Part shown: positions 12,423-23,790 of the stretch, piece by piece
How the letters are laid out: the number at the start of each line of letters is the position of its first letter
Position numbering within the stretch: position 1 is the stretch's first letter
Source: Sabethes cyaneus
Taxonomy: Eukaryota > Arthropoda > Insecta > Diptera > Culicidae
NCBI RefSeq assembly: GCF_943734655.1
Contig: NC_071354.1
Span: 44,944,044-45,008,043 of the forward strand
Length of the DNA: 64,000 nt
Direction: 5' to 3'
The notes under the pieces: model-generated
Told to the model about the DNA's origin: nothing
Databases searched by the model: none
Seen by the model: the letters and a program-made list of their open reading frames with translations, nothing else
Translations under genes and position numbers: made by a program

Positions 12423-12468
12423 ATACTATGTATTGGTAGATCGCATCGATCGTAACAATACTTAGTAT
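12423..12468. repeat. Nested double hairpin (ATACTATG / GATCGCATCGATC)
   Basis: The outer arms ATACTATGTATTG and CAATACTTAGTAT pair, and the loop contains a second palindrome GATCGCATCGATC. Near-identical copies occur at 14,811-14,856, 17,382-17,427, 18,794-18,838, 24,667-24,712 and 25,805-25,850, in modules whose surroundings have diverged much more. Confidence 0.85.
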
Positions 12469-13224
12469 AAAATAATTTTAGATTTTTTTTAACCGAATTT
12501 TGAAAAGTACATAAAATTAATTCTCCTATACTAAATATTGTGCGTTTAATCACAAGTAGTGACTTTTCAACACAATTAGCCTTACATTAATCTTGTGTAA
12601 GTTGTTTGCTCGAAATACAATTGTTATAAAAGCAAGAAGTAAGTTTGGTTTTTAGAACTACCTAGGAGACGATAGGTTCCCAGTAAGAATTGTCTGTCGG
12701 ACGTCGTTCGACACCAGTGAAGCTTTTGCTTACGTCTGTCCGACGTCGTGCGACAAACTTTTACTGTGTTACTAAAACATAAACTGCATCTAAATGAACA
12801 CAACTGTTTTGGCGAAATAAATTAATTCGATCAGTTAAACTCTTTTCCTAAACTCTTTTCCTTATATATTATGAATTGAACATCGATATTGAAGCGCACT
12901 ACTACTATGAATTACATAGTAAGTATTGTATATTTACAGTATTTAGTTAAAACCTGGGTGTTAAGTTGAATAAGAAAGTAAAAACTTTCTAACTTAACCT
13001 AGCCTAACTTACAAACTACTAAAAGTGATGAGAAGGGTAAATTACTACGGCACGTAGCACTGCCGGTGTAAAAAATTGTTGTGACGAGGCGCTAGTTTTC
13101 TTACAGAAACCGCATCTAAATGAACAAAACTGTTTAAACGAAACTAATAAATTCGATTGATTGATCTCAATTTTTTCAGAAATACTAAATACTATTGAAT
13201 GAATATGAACAGAAAATAAACATC

Positions 13225-15755
13225 CTTTTCCTAAACTCATATCATACCTTATGCCTTATGATATTGATAAACTTTGCTACCCTTCATAAGAGCAGCAATA
13301 ACTCTATCCGTGTACCTTAGTGCAGTGCCTATATTACGTTCCCATGCGATAATAAGTATGTATTGTATATTTACAGTATTTACTTAAAATCTAGATGTTA
13401 AGTTGTATAAAAAAGTTTAAGCTTTCTAATTTAACTTAGTCTAACTTACAATCTAATGCGCCGAATGCAACAACTTGACCAAATTGGTTCGGCGTACAGA
13501 TTAATCGATAACTAGTCCAAAGTCTTTGCGTTTTATTCTACAAAGACCTTTATAAAATATAAACTGAAGCTTAGTAAATTTAATCTTAATTTCCCAGATA
13601 ACGGATCCGGCGAAATTTTATTATATCGATATATACCGCGATTAACTGACATTATTGTTTGTATATTTACAAATACGTAAACGTAATCCTATATCACTTA
13701 GAGTGTATTCAATTACAAGTGGTGATTTTGCAACACTAAGCATGAGATTAATTACTAAAAGTGGATTTTTTTCACGTGTGATTTTAATAAACCTAGTTAC
13801 TTTTTATAGTAGCATCAATAGACGTAATTCTGTACATTAGCGAAGAAGTATCAGAAGAGCTCTTATCCTAGCTATAACTTGAAATTAGCGGTAATATGTA
13901 ATGTACAGTTTTTTTTGTTTATAATTTCAGAAATACTTAATAATAACTACTCTATTAGTACTATTAAGTAGTAAGGATTCAAATCTACGCATCAAGTCAT
14001 AGAAAGAAATAAAGAAACTTTAAAACTGCCCTCATTCAATTTACGAACAGAGTTAATCATCGCAATAGTGAATTGCAACAGATTCTGTAAAAAAAATAAC
14101 AAAATTTTGTTATGGATCAATTATGGGTAGCACTAAATAATCTGACCAAATTATTAGCAACTGAAGCTTAAATGATCCACAATTGGGTGTGACCCGTGAT
14201 TTTGATTCTGACTGTATATGTAATGTACCAAACAAAGGAGTTTCAAAATTTTCTGAAGCCTCTATTGCAGTCAAGTTTACTTGTAAACTGGTTGGGTTGA
14301 CCTAAACCTTGGTTCAAACTACTCGGAAGTCCGTCAGAGCGGACAAGCTCAGAGATGAGTTGTCCTGCTGTAATACCTATCTGAATTATTCACGGCGACT
14401 GAACACGTGCTTTTGAAGTCCTCCAAAAACAAAAATTCAAGTTAAAAAACTGCTTAGAATCTGAGTTTAAGAGGATTCTGAGAATTTTCAACTAACCATT
14501 AGGTTGTTTCAATTATTCTATGGATGAACCAATCTAAGATGGCATAGCATTGATGGTATCAAAATTTGTTTGTTACGGCTAAGCTTACTGTTTTATTGCC
14601 TTGTCAAAAACTTGTGTTTTTAAAAGAGTACAATCATGAGGAAAAAAATTTAATTGGGCTGTAAGATCATCTAGCAATCAATATATGCGAAAATATTTTT
14701 GCTCCAAAGTCATACCTTACCTCATACCTTATGTTTTTGATAAATCTAGCTATTTTTAATAATAGCAGCACTAAATCTACTTTGCATGACAGCTTTTCAA
14801 CTCAACCAGTATACTATGTATTGGTAGATCGCATCGATCGTAACAATACTTAGTATAAAATAATTTTAGATTTTTTTTAACCGAATATTGAAAAGTACAT
14901 AAAATTAATTATTCTATACCAAATATTGTGCATTTAATCACAAGTCGTGACTTTTCAACACAATAAGCCCTACATTAATGTTGTGTAAGTTGTTTGTTCT
15001 AAACAGAATTGTTATAAAAGCAAGAAGTAAGTTTGGTTTTTAGAACTACCTAGGAGACGATAGGTTCCCAGTAAGAATGTCTGTCAGACGTCGTTCGACA
15101 CCAGTGAAGCTTTTGCTTGCGTCTGTCCGACGTCGTGCGACAAACTTTTACTGTGTTACTAAAACATAAACTGCATCTAAATGAACACAACTGTTTTGGC
15201 GAAATAAATTAATTCGATCAGTTAAACTCTTTTCCCAAACTCGTACCTTATATATTATGATTTTGATAAACACTGCTACCCTTCATAAGAGCAGCAATAA
15301 ATCTATCTCTTTTAGTTACATAGGTCATATAACGCACTACTACTTTGAATTACATAGTAAGTATTGTATATTTACAGTATTTAGTTAAAACCTGGGTGTT
15401 AAGTTGAATAAGAAAGTAAAAACTTTCTAACTTAACCTAGCCTAACTTACAAGCTACTAGAAGAGATGAGAAGGGTAAATTACTACGGCACGTAGCACTG
15501 CCGGTGTAAAAAATTGTTGTGACGAGGCGCTAGTTTCCCAGTTAGAATTGTCGATCAGACATCGTCCGATACCCGCGAAGTTTTTGCTTGCGTCTGTCCG
15601 ACGTCGTGCGACAAATTCTTTCTGGGTTCTTACATAAACCGCATCTAATTGAACAAAACTGTTCAAGTGAAACTAATAAATTCGATTGATTGATCTCAAT
15701 TTTTTCAGAAATACTAAATACTATTGAATGAGCATGCATAGAAAAAAAAATTCTT
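13225..15755 (+). repeat. Higher-order repeat block D, copy 2
   Basis: Collinear with copy 1 at an offset of about 2,460 bases (anchor 11,220 matches 13,680). It shares with copy 3 features absent from copy 1, such as TTCTATGGATGAACC (about 14,516 and 17,093) and CTAGCAATCAATATATGCG. Copies 2 and 3 are therefore the more recent pair. Confidence 0.8.
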
Positions 15756-17626
15756 TTCTTAAACTTATATCATACCTTATGCCTTATGATATTGATAAAC
15801 TTTGCTACCCTTCATAAGAGCAGCAATAACTCTATCCGTGTGGGAACCCTAGTGCGGTGCCTATATTATGTTGCCATGCGATAACGAGTATGTATTGTAT
15901 ATTTACAGTAGTTACTTAAAACCTAGATGTTAAGTTGTATAAAAAGTTTAAACTTTCTAATTTAACTTAGTCTAACTTACAATCTAATGCGCCGAATGCA
16001 ACAACTTGACCAAATTGGTTCGGCGTGTTGCATCATCGGTAACTAGTCCAAAGTCTTTGCGTTTTATTCTACAAAGACTTTTATAAAATAAAACTGAAGC
16101 TTAATAAATTCAATCTTAATTTCCCAGATAACGGATCCGGCGAAATTTTATTATATCGATATCTACCGCGATTAACTGACATTATTGTTTGTATATTTAC
16201 AAATATGTAAACGTAATCCTATATCACTTAGAGTGTATTCAATTACAAATAGTGATTTTACAACACTATTAGCATGAGATTAATTACTAAAAGTGGGGTT
16301 TTTTCACGTATGATTTTTATAAACCTGAATACTTTTTATAATAGCACCAATAAACGCAATTCTGTACATTAACGAAGAGGTATCAGAAGAGCTCTTATCC
16401 TAGCAAGAACTGGAAATAAACGGGAATATGTAATGTACAATTTTTTTTGTTTATAATTTCAGAAATACTTAATAATAACTACTCTATTAGTACTATTAAG
16501 TAGTAAGGATTAAAATCTACGCATCAAGTCATAGAAAGAAATAAAGAAATTTTAAAACTGCCCTCATTCAATTTACGAACAGAGTTAATCATCGCAATAG
16601 TGAATTGCAACAGATTCTGAAAAAAAAACAAAATTTTGTTTGACATAACCTCAAGCGTTTCAACAGTACACAATTATCACACACAATTATGGGTCAATTA
16701 TGGGTAGCACTAAATAATCTGACCAAATTAGTAGCAACTGAAGCTTAAATGATCCACGATTGGGTGTGACCCGTGATTTTGATTCTGACTGTATATGTAA
16801 TGTACCAAACAAAGGAGTTTCAAAATTTTCTGAAGCCTCTATTGCAGCCAAGTTTACTTGTAAACTGGTTGGATTGACCTAAACCTTGGTTCAAACTACT
16901 CGGAAGTCCCTCAGAGCGGACAAGCTCAGAGATGAGTTGTCCTGCTGTAATACCTATCTGAATTATTCACGGCGACTGAACACGTGCTTTTGAAGTCCTC
17001 CAAAAACAAAAATTCAAGTTAAAAAACTGCTTAGAATCTGAGTTTAAGAGAATTTTGACAATTTTCAACTAACCATTAGGTTGTTTCAATTATTCTATGG
17101 ATGAACCAATCTAAGATGGCATAGCATTGATGGTATCAAAATTTGTTTGTTACGGCTAAGCTTACTGTTTTATTGCCATGTCAAAAACTTGTGTTTTTAA
17201 AAGAGTACAATCATGAGAAAAAAAATTTAATTGGGCTGTAAGATCATCTAGCAATCAATATATGCGAAAATATTTTTGCTCCAAAGTCATACCTTACCTC
17301 ATACCTTATGTTTTTGATAAATCCAGCTATTTTTAATAATAGCAGCACTAAATCTACTTTGCATACAGATTTTCAACCAGAATACTATGTATTGGTAGAT
17401 CGCATCGATCGTAACAATACTTAGTGTAAAATAACTTTAGATTTTTTCAACCGAATATTAAAAAGTACATAAAATTAATTATCCTATACTAATTATTGTG
17501 CGTTTAATCACAAATCGTGACTTTTCAACACAATTAGCCTTACATTAATCTTGTGTAAGTTGTTTGATGCAAACAGAATGTTTATAAAGGCAAGAAGTAA
17601 ATTTGGTTTTTAGAACTATCTAGGTG
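15756..17626 (+). repeat. Higher-order repeat block D, copy 3
   Basis: Collinear with copy 2 at an offset of about 2,528 bases. It ends where the TGAAAGAAA miniature element begins, so the last part of the block (the GACGTCG section) is missing. Confidence 0.8.
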
Positions 17627-17775
17627 AAAGAAAAGTGGAAACTTTTTTCCCGATTTAATTCCACTATTAATTTTATTCCCACTTTTTTACCGACTTGCAG
17701 CGGTATTCAAATCGGTCGGAATAAAATCAATAGTGAAATTAGATCGTGAAAAAGTTTTGACTTTCTTTCATTCAG
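17627..17775. mobile_element. Palindromic miniature element, TGAAAGAAA family
   Basis: About 148 bases are almost entirely two inverted arms. The left runs TGAAAGAAAAGTGGAAACT through ATTTAATTCCACTATTAAT. The right is the reverse, ending AGTTTTGACTTTCTTTCA. Related copies are at 18,957-19,690 (split by another element) and 26,045-26,117 (internally deleted). Confidence 0.75.
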
Positions 17776-18956
17776 TTCTGAAAGCTAAATTTATTGCTTG
17801 CTCCTATAACAATTTCCATGGCCATTCGCAATAATATGTAGTTCACTCCATCCCGAGTGGCCACGCCGGTTGTAACCGATCATCTCCGATTTCAACCAAA
17901 TTTGTAATAATTGTTCATTCATACCACACATTCAATTTGTCAAACATTTTTCTCAGATTTTCACTCATTCCAATGTCTCTTATTCAAATTGATGTAGAGT
18001 CATGCCCACATACTATTATCTTGTTATCCGGTGTGATTATAATTCTTACTCTCGTTTGTACAATTTAAAATGAAAACTACGACTATCTCAAAAGAGTCCC
18101 AAATTTATTTTCGATACATTTTTTTTTCGAAAATTTGAAGAATGCGTAATTCTGTATCTACACGCAAAACTTGAACTTGCTGCAAAATATGTAATCATTC
18201 GTTATTTCAAGTTTTGTATCTCATCTGTTACAAAAGCTGTAATAAAAAGTTAAAAGGGAATTGTATCAACCTATACCGTAATGTCTGCGTTGTACATACT
18301 ATGTAAAGCGGGTCGTTCGTTGGATTCTCGCTTCATACCGATAGGTTGTTACAATTTTTTTCGTCGAGTTGTTTCAATAAATGTGTCATGTACAGATATG
18401 TGGCATTTTCTGTAACAGAAAATGACAAAATTTCAGCAAAAACTGACAGGTATCGTTTTGAGTGTAATATTAGCAAAAGTATGTCTGAATATTAATTGTA
18501 TTCACATGTTTGTAGTTTCAGTAACGCAAGATATACAATTACGTATTCTTCAAATGTTAAAAAAAAATAATGCCTAATTCTATCAATGTTTTTATATCTG
18601 TATATTTACAAGGATATAAAACTAGCAATCTTATTTAATTCTTCAGCTGTCAGATTTTTCAACATTATTTACATTACATGAATTGGTAAAGTTTGCAATT
18701 GTTAGCTCATACCTTAGAATATTGATACACCTAGCCACTCTTCACAAGAGCAGCACTAAATCTACTTTGCATTAAAGCGTCAGTCGAAATCGAATACTAT
18801 GTATTGGTAGATCGCATCGATCGTAATAATACATAGTCGTACATAATACATAGCGATTTATCAGAAATGGTGTCTTTTCTACACGATTAGACTTACATTA
18901 ATATTGGTCTAAATAGCTTAATTGTTATAGGTGCAAGCAATAAATTTAGTTTCTAG
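17776..18956 (+). repeat. Diverged block G of the array, copy 1
   Basis: The part 18,040-18,900 is collinear with about 25,015-25,930 (anchors AAAACTACGACTATCTCAAAAG and TTTCAATAAATGTGTCATG). The first part, 17,780-18,010, is collinear with 26,115-26,345 (anchor CACTCCATCCCGAGTG). Open frames in the paralogue are not conserved here. It includes a hairpin core (18,735) and a nested hairpin (18,794). Confidence 0.7.
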
Positions 18957-19070
18957 AAGTGAATGAAAGAATAGTCGAAACTCTTTTCATAATTTAATTC
19001 CACTATGTATTAATTTTATTCCGACTTTCTTTTACGACGAAACGCCATGTCGGTCGGAATGAAATTGATA

Positions 19071-19643
19071 ACGGGTGACTACAAAAATTTTGGACTTTTT
19101 TCTCAAGCTGTCAAAAAAAGACAAAGATACATGAAGAAGATCTGATTTATCGAAATTAAAGCTACATTGTCCATTGTTGAAAAAAAATTTGTGTACGTTT
19201 GATAACGGTCCGTAATCGGCTGTTCGGCGAAGTTTCCGTTTGGTGTCGGAACAGAAGCTTTGTACGGCCGTCATGTCAACTCTGCGAATACATCTCTGCA
19301 TTCTACCAATCAACTGCTTGCAATTCGTGGCTCTCCAATTATTTTTGTACACCAAGGTGCTCAAAATCCCGAACAAATCTTCGATTGGGCGCACTGAGTC
19401 AGATACGTGTGAAATGGCAGTAGCAGTTCGTAGAAGTGTACAACGTGATCCCGAAATGCCCCTTGTTTCGACGCCATTTTAAGTAAAACTTGGCAAGCAT
19501 AAACAAAACAAAAAATATTGACGAAACGATGAGAGCGAAAGCTAACACATACGTACTCTCATTTGTATCTGAGCTCGTTTGTTGTTAAATTGTTGTTAAA
19601 TTGTTGGCCTCGAAAAAAATCCAAAATTTTAGTTGTCACCCGT
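19071..19643 (-). mobile_element. Tc1/mariner-family element, deleted, TA-flanked
   Basis: The ends ACGGGTGACTACAAAAATTT and AAATTTTAGTTGTCACCCGT are inverted copies (24 bases with two mismatches). TA is duplicated at 19,069-19,070 and 19,644-19,645. The 573-bp interior contains the C-terminal part of a transposase on the minus strand, so this is an internally deleted autonomous element. Confidence 0.85.
19188..19403 (-). pseudogene. C-terminal remnant of a Tc1/mariner transposase
   Basis: Read on the minus strand, the frame gives SDSVRPIEDLFGILSTLVYK, followed by a basic stretch and a terminal KLRRTADYGPLS-like end. This corresponds to the conserved SPDLNPIE-L-G-L---VY block near the third catalytic residue of Tc1/mariner transposases, where the Glu of PIED is the expected catalytic acid. 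The N-terminal helix-turn-helix and the first two Asp residues are absent, and upstream sequence in the element is too short to hold them. The likely start is lost, since no ATG opens the frame. It lies inside the element at 19,071-19,643. The family match is by motif only; the subfamily (DD34E versus DD37) cannot be assigned. Confidence 0.65.
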
Positions 19644-19939
19644 TAACGGAATTAAATCGTGAGAAAGTTTCGACTTTCTTTCACTCAATCTTCGTATTTT
19701 ACTTAGAGGGTCATAAATATTTATATACATTTTGACGTTGGATTTGTTTGTAAAAAAGTAACTACTATTAAGCCCAGATGATGCAGTTTGGTCCGGCGAA
19801 ATTTTATTATATCAATAAACCGCCCTTTTCAACAATTGTTTATATATTTACAAATACATAAAAGTAATTACTCTATATTACATATTGTGTATTGTTCCTC
19901 CTACTTTATGATTTTGTTAAACATTGCTACCCTTCATAA

Positions 19940-20047
19940 CCCAAGTAACATTAACGGTTTTATTATACCCTTATGATGATTTTCGTGACCAAAATTGGTC
20001 ATAAATGTTGTTATAAGAGAGCAATAAAACTTAAATTGTTTCTTGGG
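19940..20047. mobile_element. 108-bp miniature element with CCCAAGTAACA ends
   Basis: It starts CCCAAGTAACATTAACGG and ends TTGTTTCTTGGG. It splits a hairpin core of the array between CTTCATAA and AAGAGCAGC. Comparison with intact cores shows a 2-bp duplication (AA). Its interior (TGACCAAAATTGG, TTATAAGAG) matches the right end of the foldback at 30,692-31,958. Confidence 0.8.
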
Positions 20048-20170
20048 AAGAGCAGCAATAAATCTATCTGGTGAAAACATCAATGCCAAAGCGCACTACT
20101 ACTATGAATTACATGGTATGTATTGCATATTTACAGTAACTTAAAAGTAAGTATGCTGTATCGCACGTTG

Positions 20171-21014
20171 CACAGTGGACAAAATCAACCGAAAAAACCG
20201 AAACTTTTTGTTGTCGCTGTTTTTAAGGGGTAAAAAGTGAATTCTTAACGAGCGAAAACGACGAGAAGTTACCCGTTTTGCCTTGTTTCACCCTACAACT
20301 TGTATTACAATCCTAGGAAAAAAAGAACCAACCTTTAAAGTGCTTCGATTTCGTACAAATTCATTGTGTTTGTTCCTAGTCGAAAAATTTTAGACCTATA
20401 TTTTTCATTTGGCACTTAGGGAGTCTCTGAGTTAAGGTGGCACCCTCAGCACAAAAAAAAAAGATATGAATGTAAAATTTTTCGAAAAGAAACTTGCGCA
20501 ACAAGTTTGAACATAATCGGAGCATTGAAAGTTGGTATTTTTTTTCCTGGGATTTCAATTCAAATTCTAGGGTTAAACAAGGCAAAGCATTTCATTATAC
20601 GACGCTGTGGCAAAAAAAAGCTTGATTGTCGCTCGATCTACTGACCTTTTCCACAACCTCTGGTGGAAGTATCGACTTGACTATTTGACTGTGGACAAGA
20701 ATTGTTGAGTAAAATGGGACAAATCAGACCCTTTGATGATATCCTATCAAAATAAAATATTTCATACTCCTTCTCCCTAACAATGTTTTACTTTTCATGC
20801 CATAATATCACAAATTAGAGATAGTTTGTGAATGATTCTTTCAAAACGTTCCAGAGTTAATGGGTCAAAACGGGTAACTTCTCGTTATTTCCGCGCGATT
20901 AGACCACCACCAAACGATGTCTAGTGATTTTTTACATAAGAAAAGTCACTTTTTACCCCTTAAAAACAGTGACAACAAAAAGTTTCGTTTTTTCGGTCGA
21001 TTTTTCCCACTGTG
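20171..21014. mobile_element. CACAGTGG long-TIR element, longest copy
   Basis: Arms of about 150 bases: the left starts CACAGTGGACAAAATC and the right ends GATTTTTCCCACTGTG. Both run through TTTTTGTTGTCGCTGTTTTT or its inverse. The interior (844 bp in total) has no transposase-like frame; the 20,917-21,318 frame crosses the right arm and is not considered coding. Copies at 1,827, 3,567 and 8,794 are shortened forms. Confidence 0.75.
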
Positions 21015-21614
21015 CAATTATGTTAGTTCGAAAATTGTGTGGCCAATCGTAAGTGGTGACAAGAGAAACTTAAAGTGCTTCGATTTTGCTCAAATTTTGT
21101 GTTCTTATTCCCATTCAGAGAAGTTTAGAATTGAGTTTTTTGTTTGTTTGGTGCTTTCCGACTTGGAAGGGCCTAAAAATCCTGATTGTACTAACCCTTC
21201 TTTTTTAAAAATTTATAACTTTTTAACCACTGAACCGATTTTAGCTATTTTGATACCAACTGGAATACATTTCAATATGCTTTCTGGGAAAAATATACCC
21301 CTGAATCTCAAAAATTGAGGAAAGCATAATGTTCGGGTTTGGTACATTTGACTGCACTCGCAATTAAGACTACTTACTAGTATTGGTATTTGTCTAAAAT
21401 CTTGTTGTTAAGTTAAATAGAAAAGTAAAAACTTTCTAATTTAACTTAGCCTAACTTACAATCTAATAATATGGCTTAGAACCTTCTTCCACCGCCGGAT
21501 GCAACAACTTGACGAAGTTGGAACGGCGTGTAGCATAATGACCGAACTGAAAAATTGTTTCTAAAGTCTTTGCATTCTATTCTACAAAGCTCTTCATAAA
21601 CTATAAACTGTTGC
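21015..21614 (+). repeat. Array modules and TE-like flank
   Basis: The sequence to about 21,320 matches the DNA that follows the right arm in the other CACAGTGG copies (TTATGTTAGTTCGAAAATTG; GTTTGTTTGGTGCTTTC). From 21,410 a diverged GTTAAGTT...AACTTA stem and the CGCC/GGCG and AAGTC/CAAAG module blocks resume. No gene is seen. Confidence 0.55.
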
Positions 21615-21618
21615 TTAA

Positions 21619-22352
21619 GGGGACACGAACGACTAAAAATTTTGAAAAAATCATTATTTTTTTATTTCAGATTTTGTTTCTGCAGTCTTTTCCGTTTATT
21701 TTGATACTAAATTTGTAATGATCCGACCGTGGGAAGTGGCCGAAAAAGGATCGAACACATAAGCATTCCAGTGCGGCGTGGAACAACTTCGGCGGAATAA
21801 AACGACTCTCCTGGAAAACCACGATTTTCAAACTTTATGTACCTTTTGCTCAGAAACTACACAACGTATTGAAACAAACTTTTTTTTGTTTTGTTTGTAG
21901 TAGCTTAGCAAAGACTTTTATAACTTTTGAGGTTCATAAACGAAACACAGCCAGAGAAAAAAGAAAAAGAAGACAAATTTTTTTTCAGGTAGCTATTTTT
22001 CTTCTTTTTCGTTTTCCTCAAGCTGTGTTTTGTTTACGAAACTGAAAAGTTATAAAAGCCTTTGCTACTACCAACAAAACAAAAAAAAGTTTGTTCCAAT
22101 ACGTTGTGAAGTTTCTGAGAAAAAGATACATACAGTTTTAAAATCATGGTTTTTCAGGAGCGGTATTTTATTCCGCCAAAGTTGTTCCACGCCGCACTGG
22201 AATGCTTGTGTGTATGATCGTTTTTCGACCACTTCCCGTGGTCGGATCATTACAAGTTTAGTTTCAAAACAAGCGGAAAAGACTGCAGAATCAAGATCTG
22301 AAACAAAAAAAAAAAAAATATTTTTCCAAGATTTTTGGTCGTTTATGTCCCC
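21619..22352. mobile_element. 734-bp foldback element flanked by TTAA
   Basis: Two arms of about 340-360 bases are near-perfect inverses. The left starts GGGGACACGAACGACTAAAA and the right ends TGGTCGTTTATGTCCCC. Deep arm matches include TTCTGCAGTCTTTTCCG and CAGTGCGGCGTGGAACAACTT with their inverses. TTAA flanks both ends (21,615-21,618 and 22,353-22,356), the target duplication typical of piggyBac-type transposition. Frames on both strands (for example 22,030-22,356) are mirror images across the arms and are not genes. Confidence 0.85.
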
Positions 22353-22625
22353 TTAATAAAAATAATCTTAATTTCCCAGATAATTCATCTGTGAAATTTT
22401 ATTGTACCAACTTTGTAGTAAGTTTTGATTGTGGTTTGTATATTTACAAATAAATAAAAGTAATTATGAAATAATTACCAAGATTTTTGTTCGTTTACGT
22501 CCCCTTAATAAAAACAATCTTAATTTCTCAGATAATTCATCTGTGAAATTTTATTATATCAACTTCGTGGTAAGTTTTGATTGTGGTTTGTATATTTACA
22601 AATAACTAAAAGTAATTATGATATA
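22328..22625 (+). repeat. Tandem duplication of about 150 bp
   Basis: The sequence from CCAAGATTTTTGGTCGTTTA (22,328) through TTAATAAAAATAATC to AGTAATTATG (22,475) is repeated at 22,478-22,625 with few differences. It includes the outer right end of the foldback plus array DNA, so it arose after the foldback insertion. Confidence 0.8.
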
Positions 22626-22930
22626 TCACATATTGTGTATTAAAGTGGAGACTTTTCAAAAATCATTTGATTAGTTGGTAAAATTAGGTACCTCCTAATT
22701 TATGATTTTGATAAATCTATTATCTAGCTAGAATCCAGTGAAGTATAATACTATGTATTGTGGAAATACATAGGATTATATAATGTACAGGTTTTCTATA
22801 TATAATTTTAGGAATACTTAAATGTAACTTAAGCTGCATCTAAATGACCACAACTGTTTTAGCAAAATAAATAAATTTGAACAGTTAAACTTTCATTTCC
22901 TAAACTCGTATCGTACCTTATAACTACCTT

Positions 22931-23790
22931 ATGATATTGATAAACATTGCTACCCTTCATAAGAGCAGCAATAAATCTATCTCTTTTAACATATCGGTAA
23001 TATAACGCACTACTACTATGAATTACATAGTAAATATTGTATACTTACAGTTATTTACACCTCGGTGTAAAGTAGAATAAGAAAGTAAAAACATTCTAAC
23101 TTAACCTAGCCTAGCTTACAATCTACTAAAAGGGATTAGTTGACTAAATTAGCACGGCACGTAGCACTGCCGGTGTAAAAAATAGTTTCATAGGACGCCA
23201 GTTCCACGCTTAGAATTGTCGGTCAGACATCGTTCGATACCAGCGAAGTTTGGGCTTGCATCTGTCCGACGTCGTGCGACAAAACTGTTTTAGCGAAATA
23301 AATAAATTCAATCAATTGATCTTAATAGATTATAACTATTTAATGGATACCTAATAGCTTATGATATTGATAAACATTGCTACTCTTCATAAGAGCAGCA
23401 GTAAATCTATCTCTTTTAGCATCTCGATAACGAAGCGCACTACTACTATGAATTACATAGTAAGTATTGTATATTTACAGTTATTTACTTAACACCTCGG
23501 TGCAAAGTAGAATAAGAACGTAAAAACTTTCTAACTTAACCTAGCCTAGCCTACAAGCTACTAAAAGGGATTAGTTGACTAAATTAGCACGGCGCGTAGC
23601 ACTGCCCGTGTAAAAAATAGTTTCATAGGACGCCAGTTTCACGCTTAGAATTGTCGGTCAGACATCGTTCGACACCAGCGAAGTTCTAGCTTGCATCTGT
23701 CCGACGTCGTGCGACAAAACTGTTTAAGCAAAATAAATAAATTCAGTCAATTGATCTTAATAGATTATAACTATTTAATGGATACCTAAT
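22931..23790 (+). repeat. Tandem pair of 430-bp array units
   Basis: 22,931-23,360 and 23,361-23,790 align end to end. Each has TGATATTGATAAACATTGCTAC, the hairpin core, ACTATGAATTACATAGT, a GTAGAATAAGAA stem region, the CGGCACGTAGCACTGCCG stem and the TCTGTCCGACGTCGTGCGAC block. This is the shortest clean repeating unit in the array. Confidence 0.8.

Larger units (their letters stand above)
10770..13224 (+). repeat. Higher-order repeat block D, copy 1
   Basis: First of three head-to-tail copies of about 2.5 kb. Order: hairpin core (10,816), stems, a 1.4-kb segment starting near 11,220 (GTAATCCTATATCACTTAG), a small foldback (11,678-11,815), a second hairpin core with changed arms GCTATT/AATAGC (12,361), the 46-base nested hairpin (12,423-12,468), then the GACGTCG block. 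A 61-codon frame (11,199-11,384) recurs in copy 2 but has no recognisable domain. Confidence 0.8.
18957..19690. mobile_element. TGAAAGAAA miniature element split by a mariner-type insertion
   Basis: The outer arms GAATGAAAGAATAGTCGAAA (left) and TTTCGACTTTCTTTCACTC (right) are inverted copies and match the element at 17,627. The middle is occupied by the TA-flanked element 19,071-19,643. Removing that element and one TA restores a contiguous miniature element. Confidence 0.75.

Noticed and set aside
22030..22356. 108-codon frame in the foldback
   Set aside because: It is mirrored on the opposite arm and is composed of inverted-repeat DNA.
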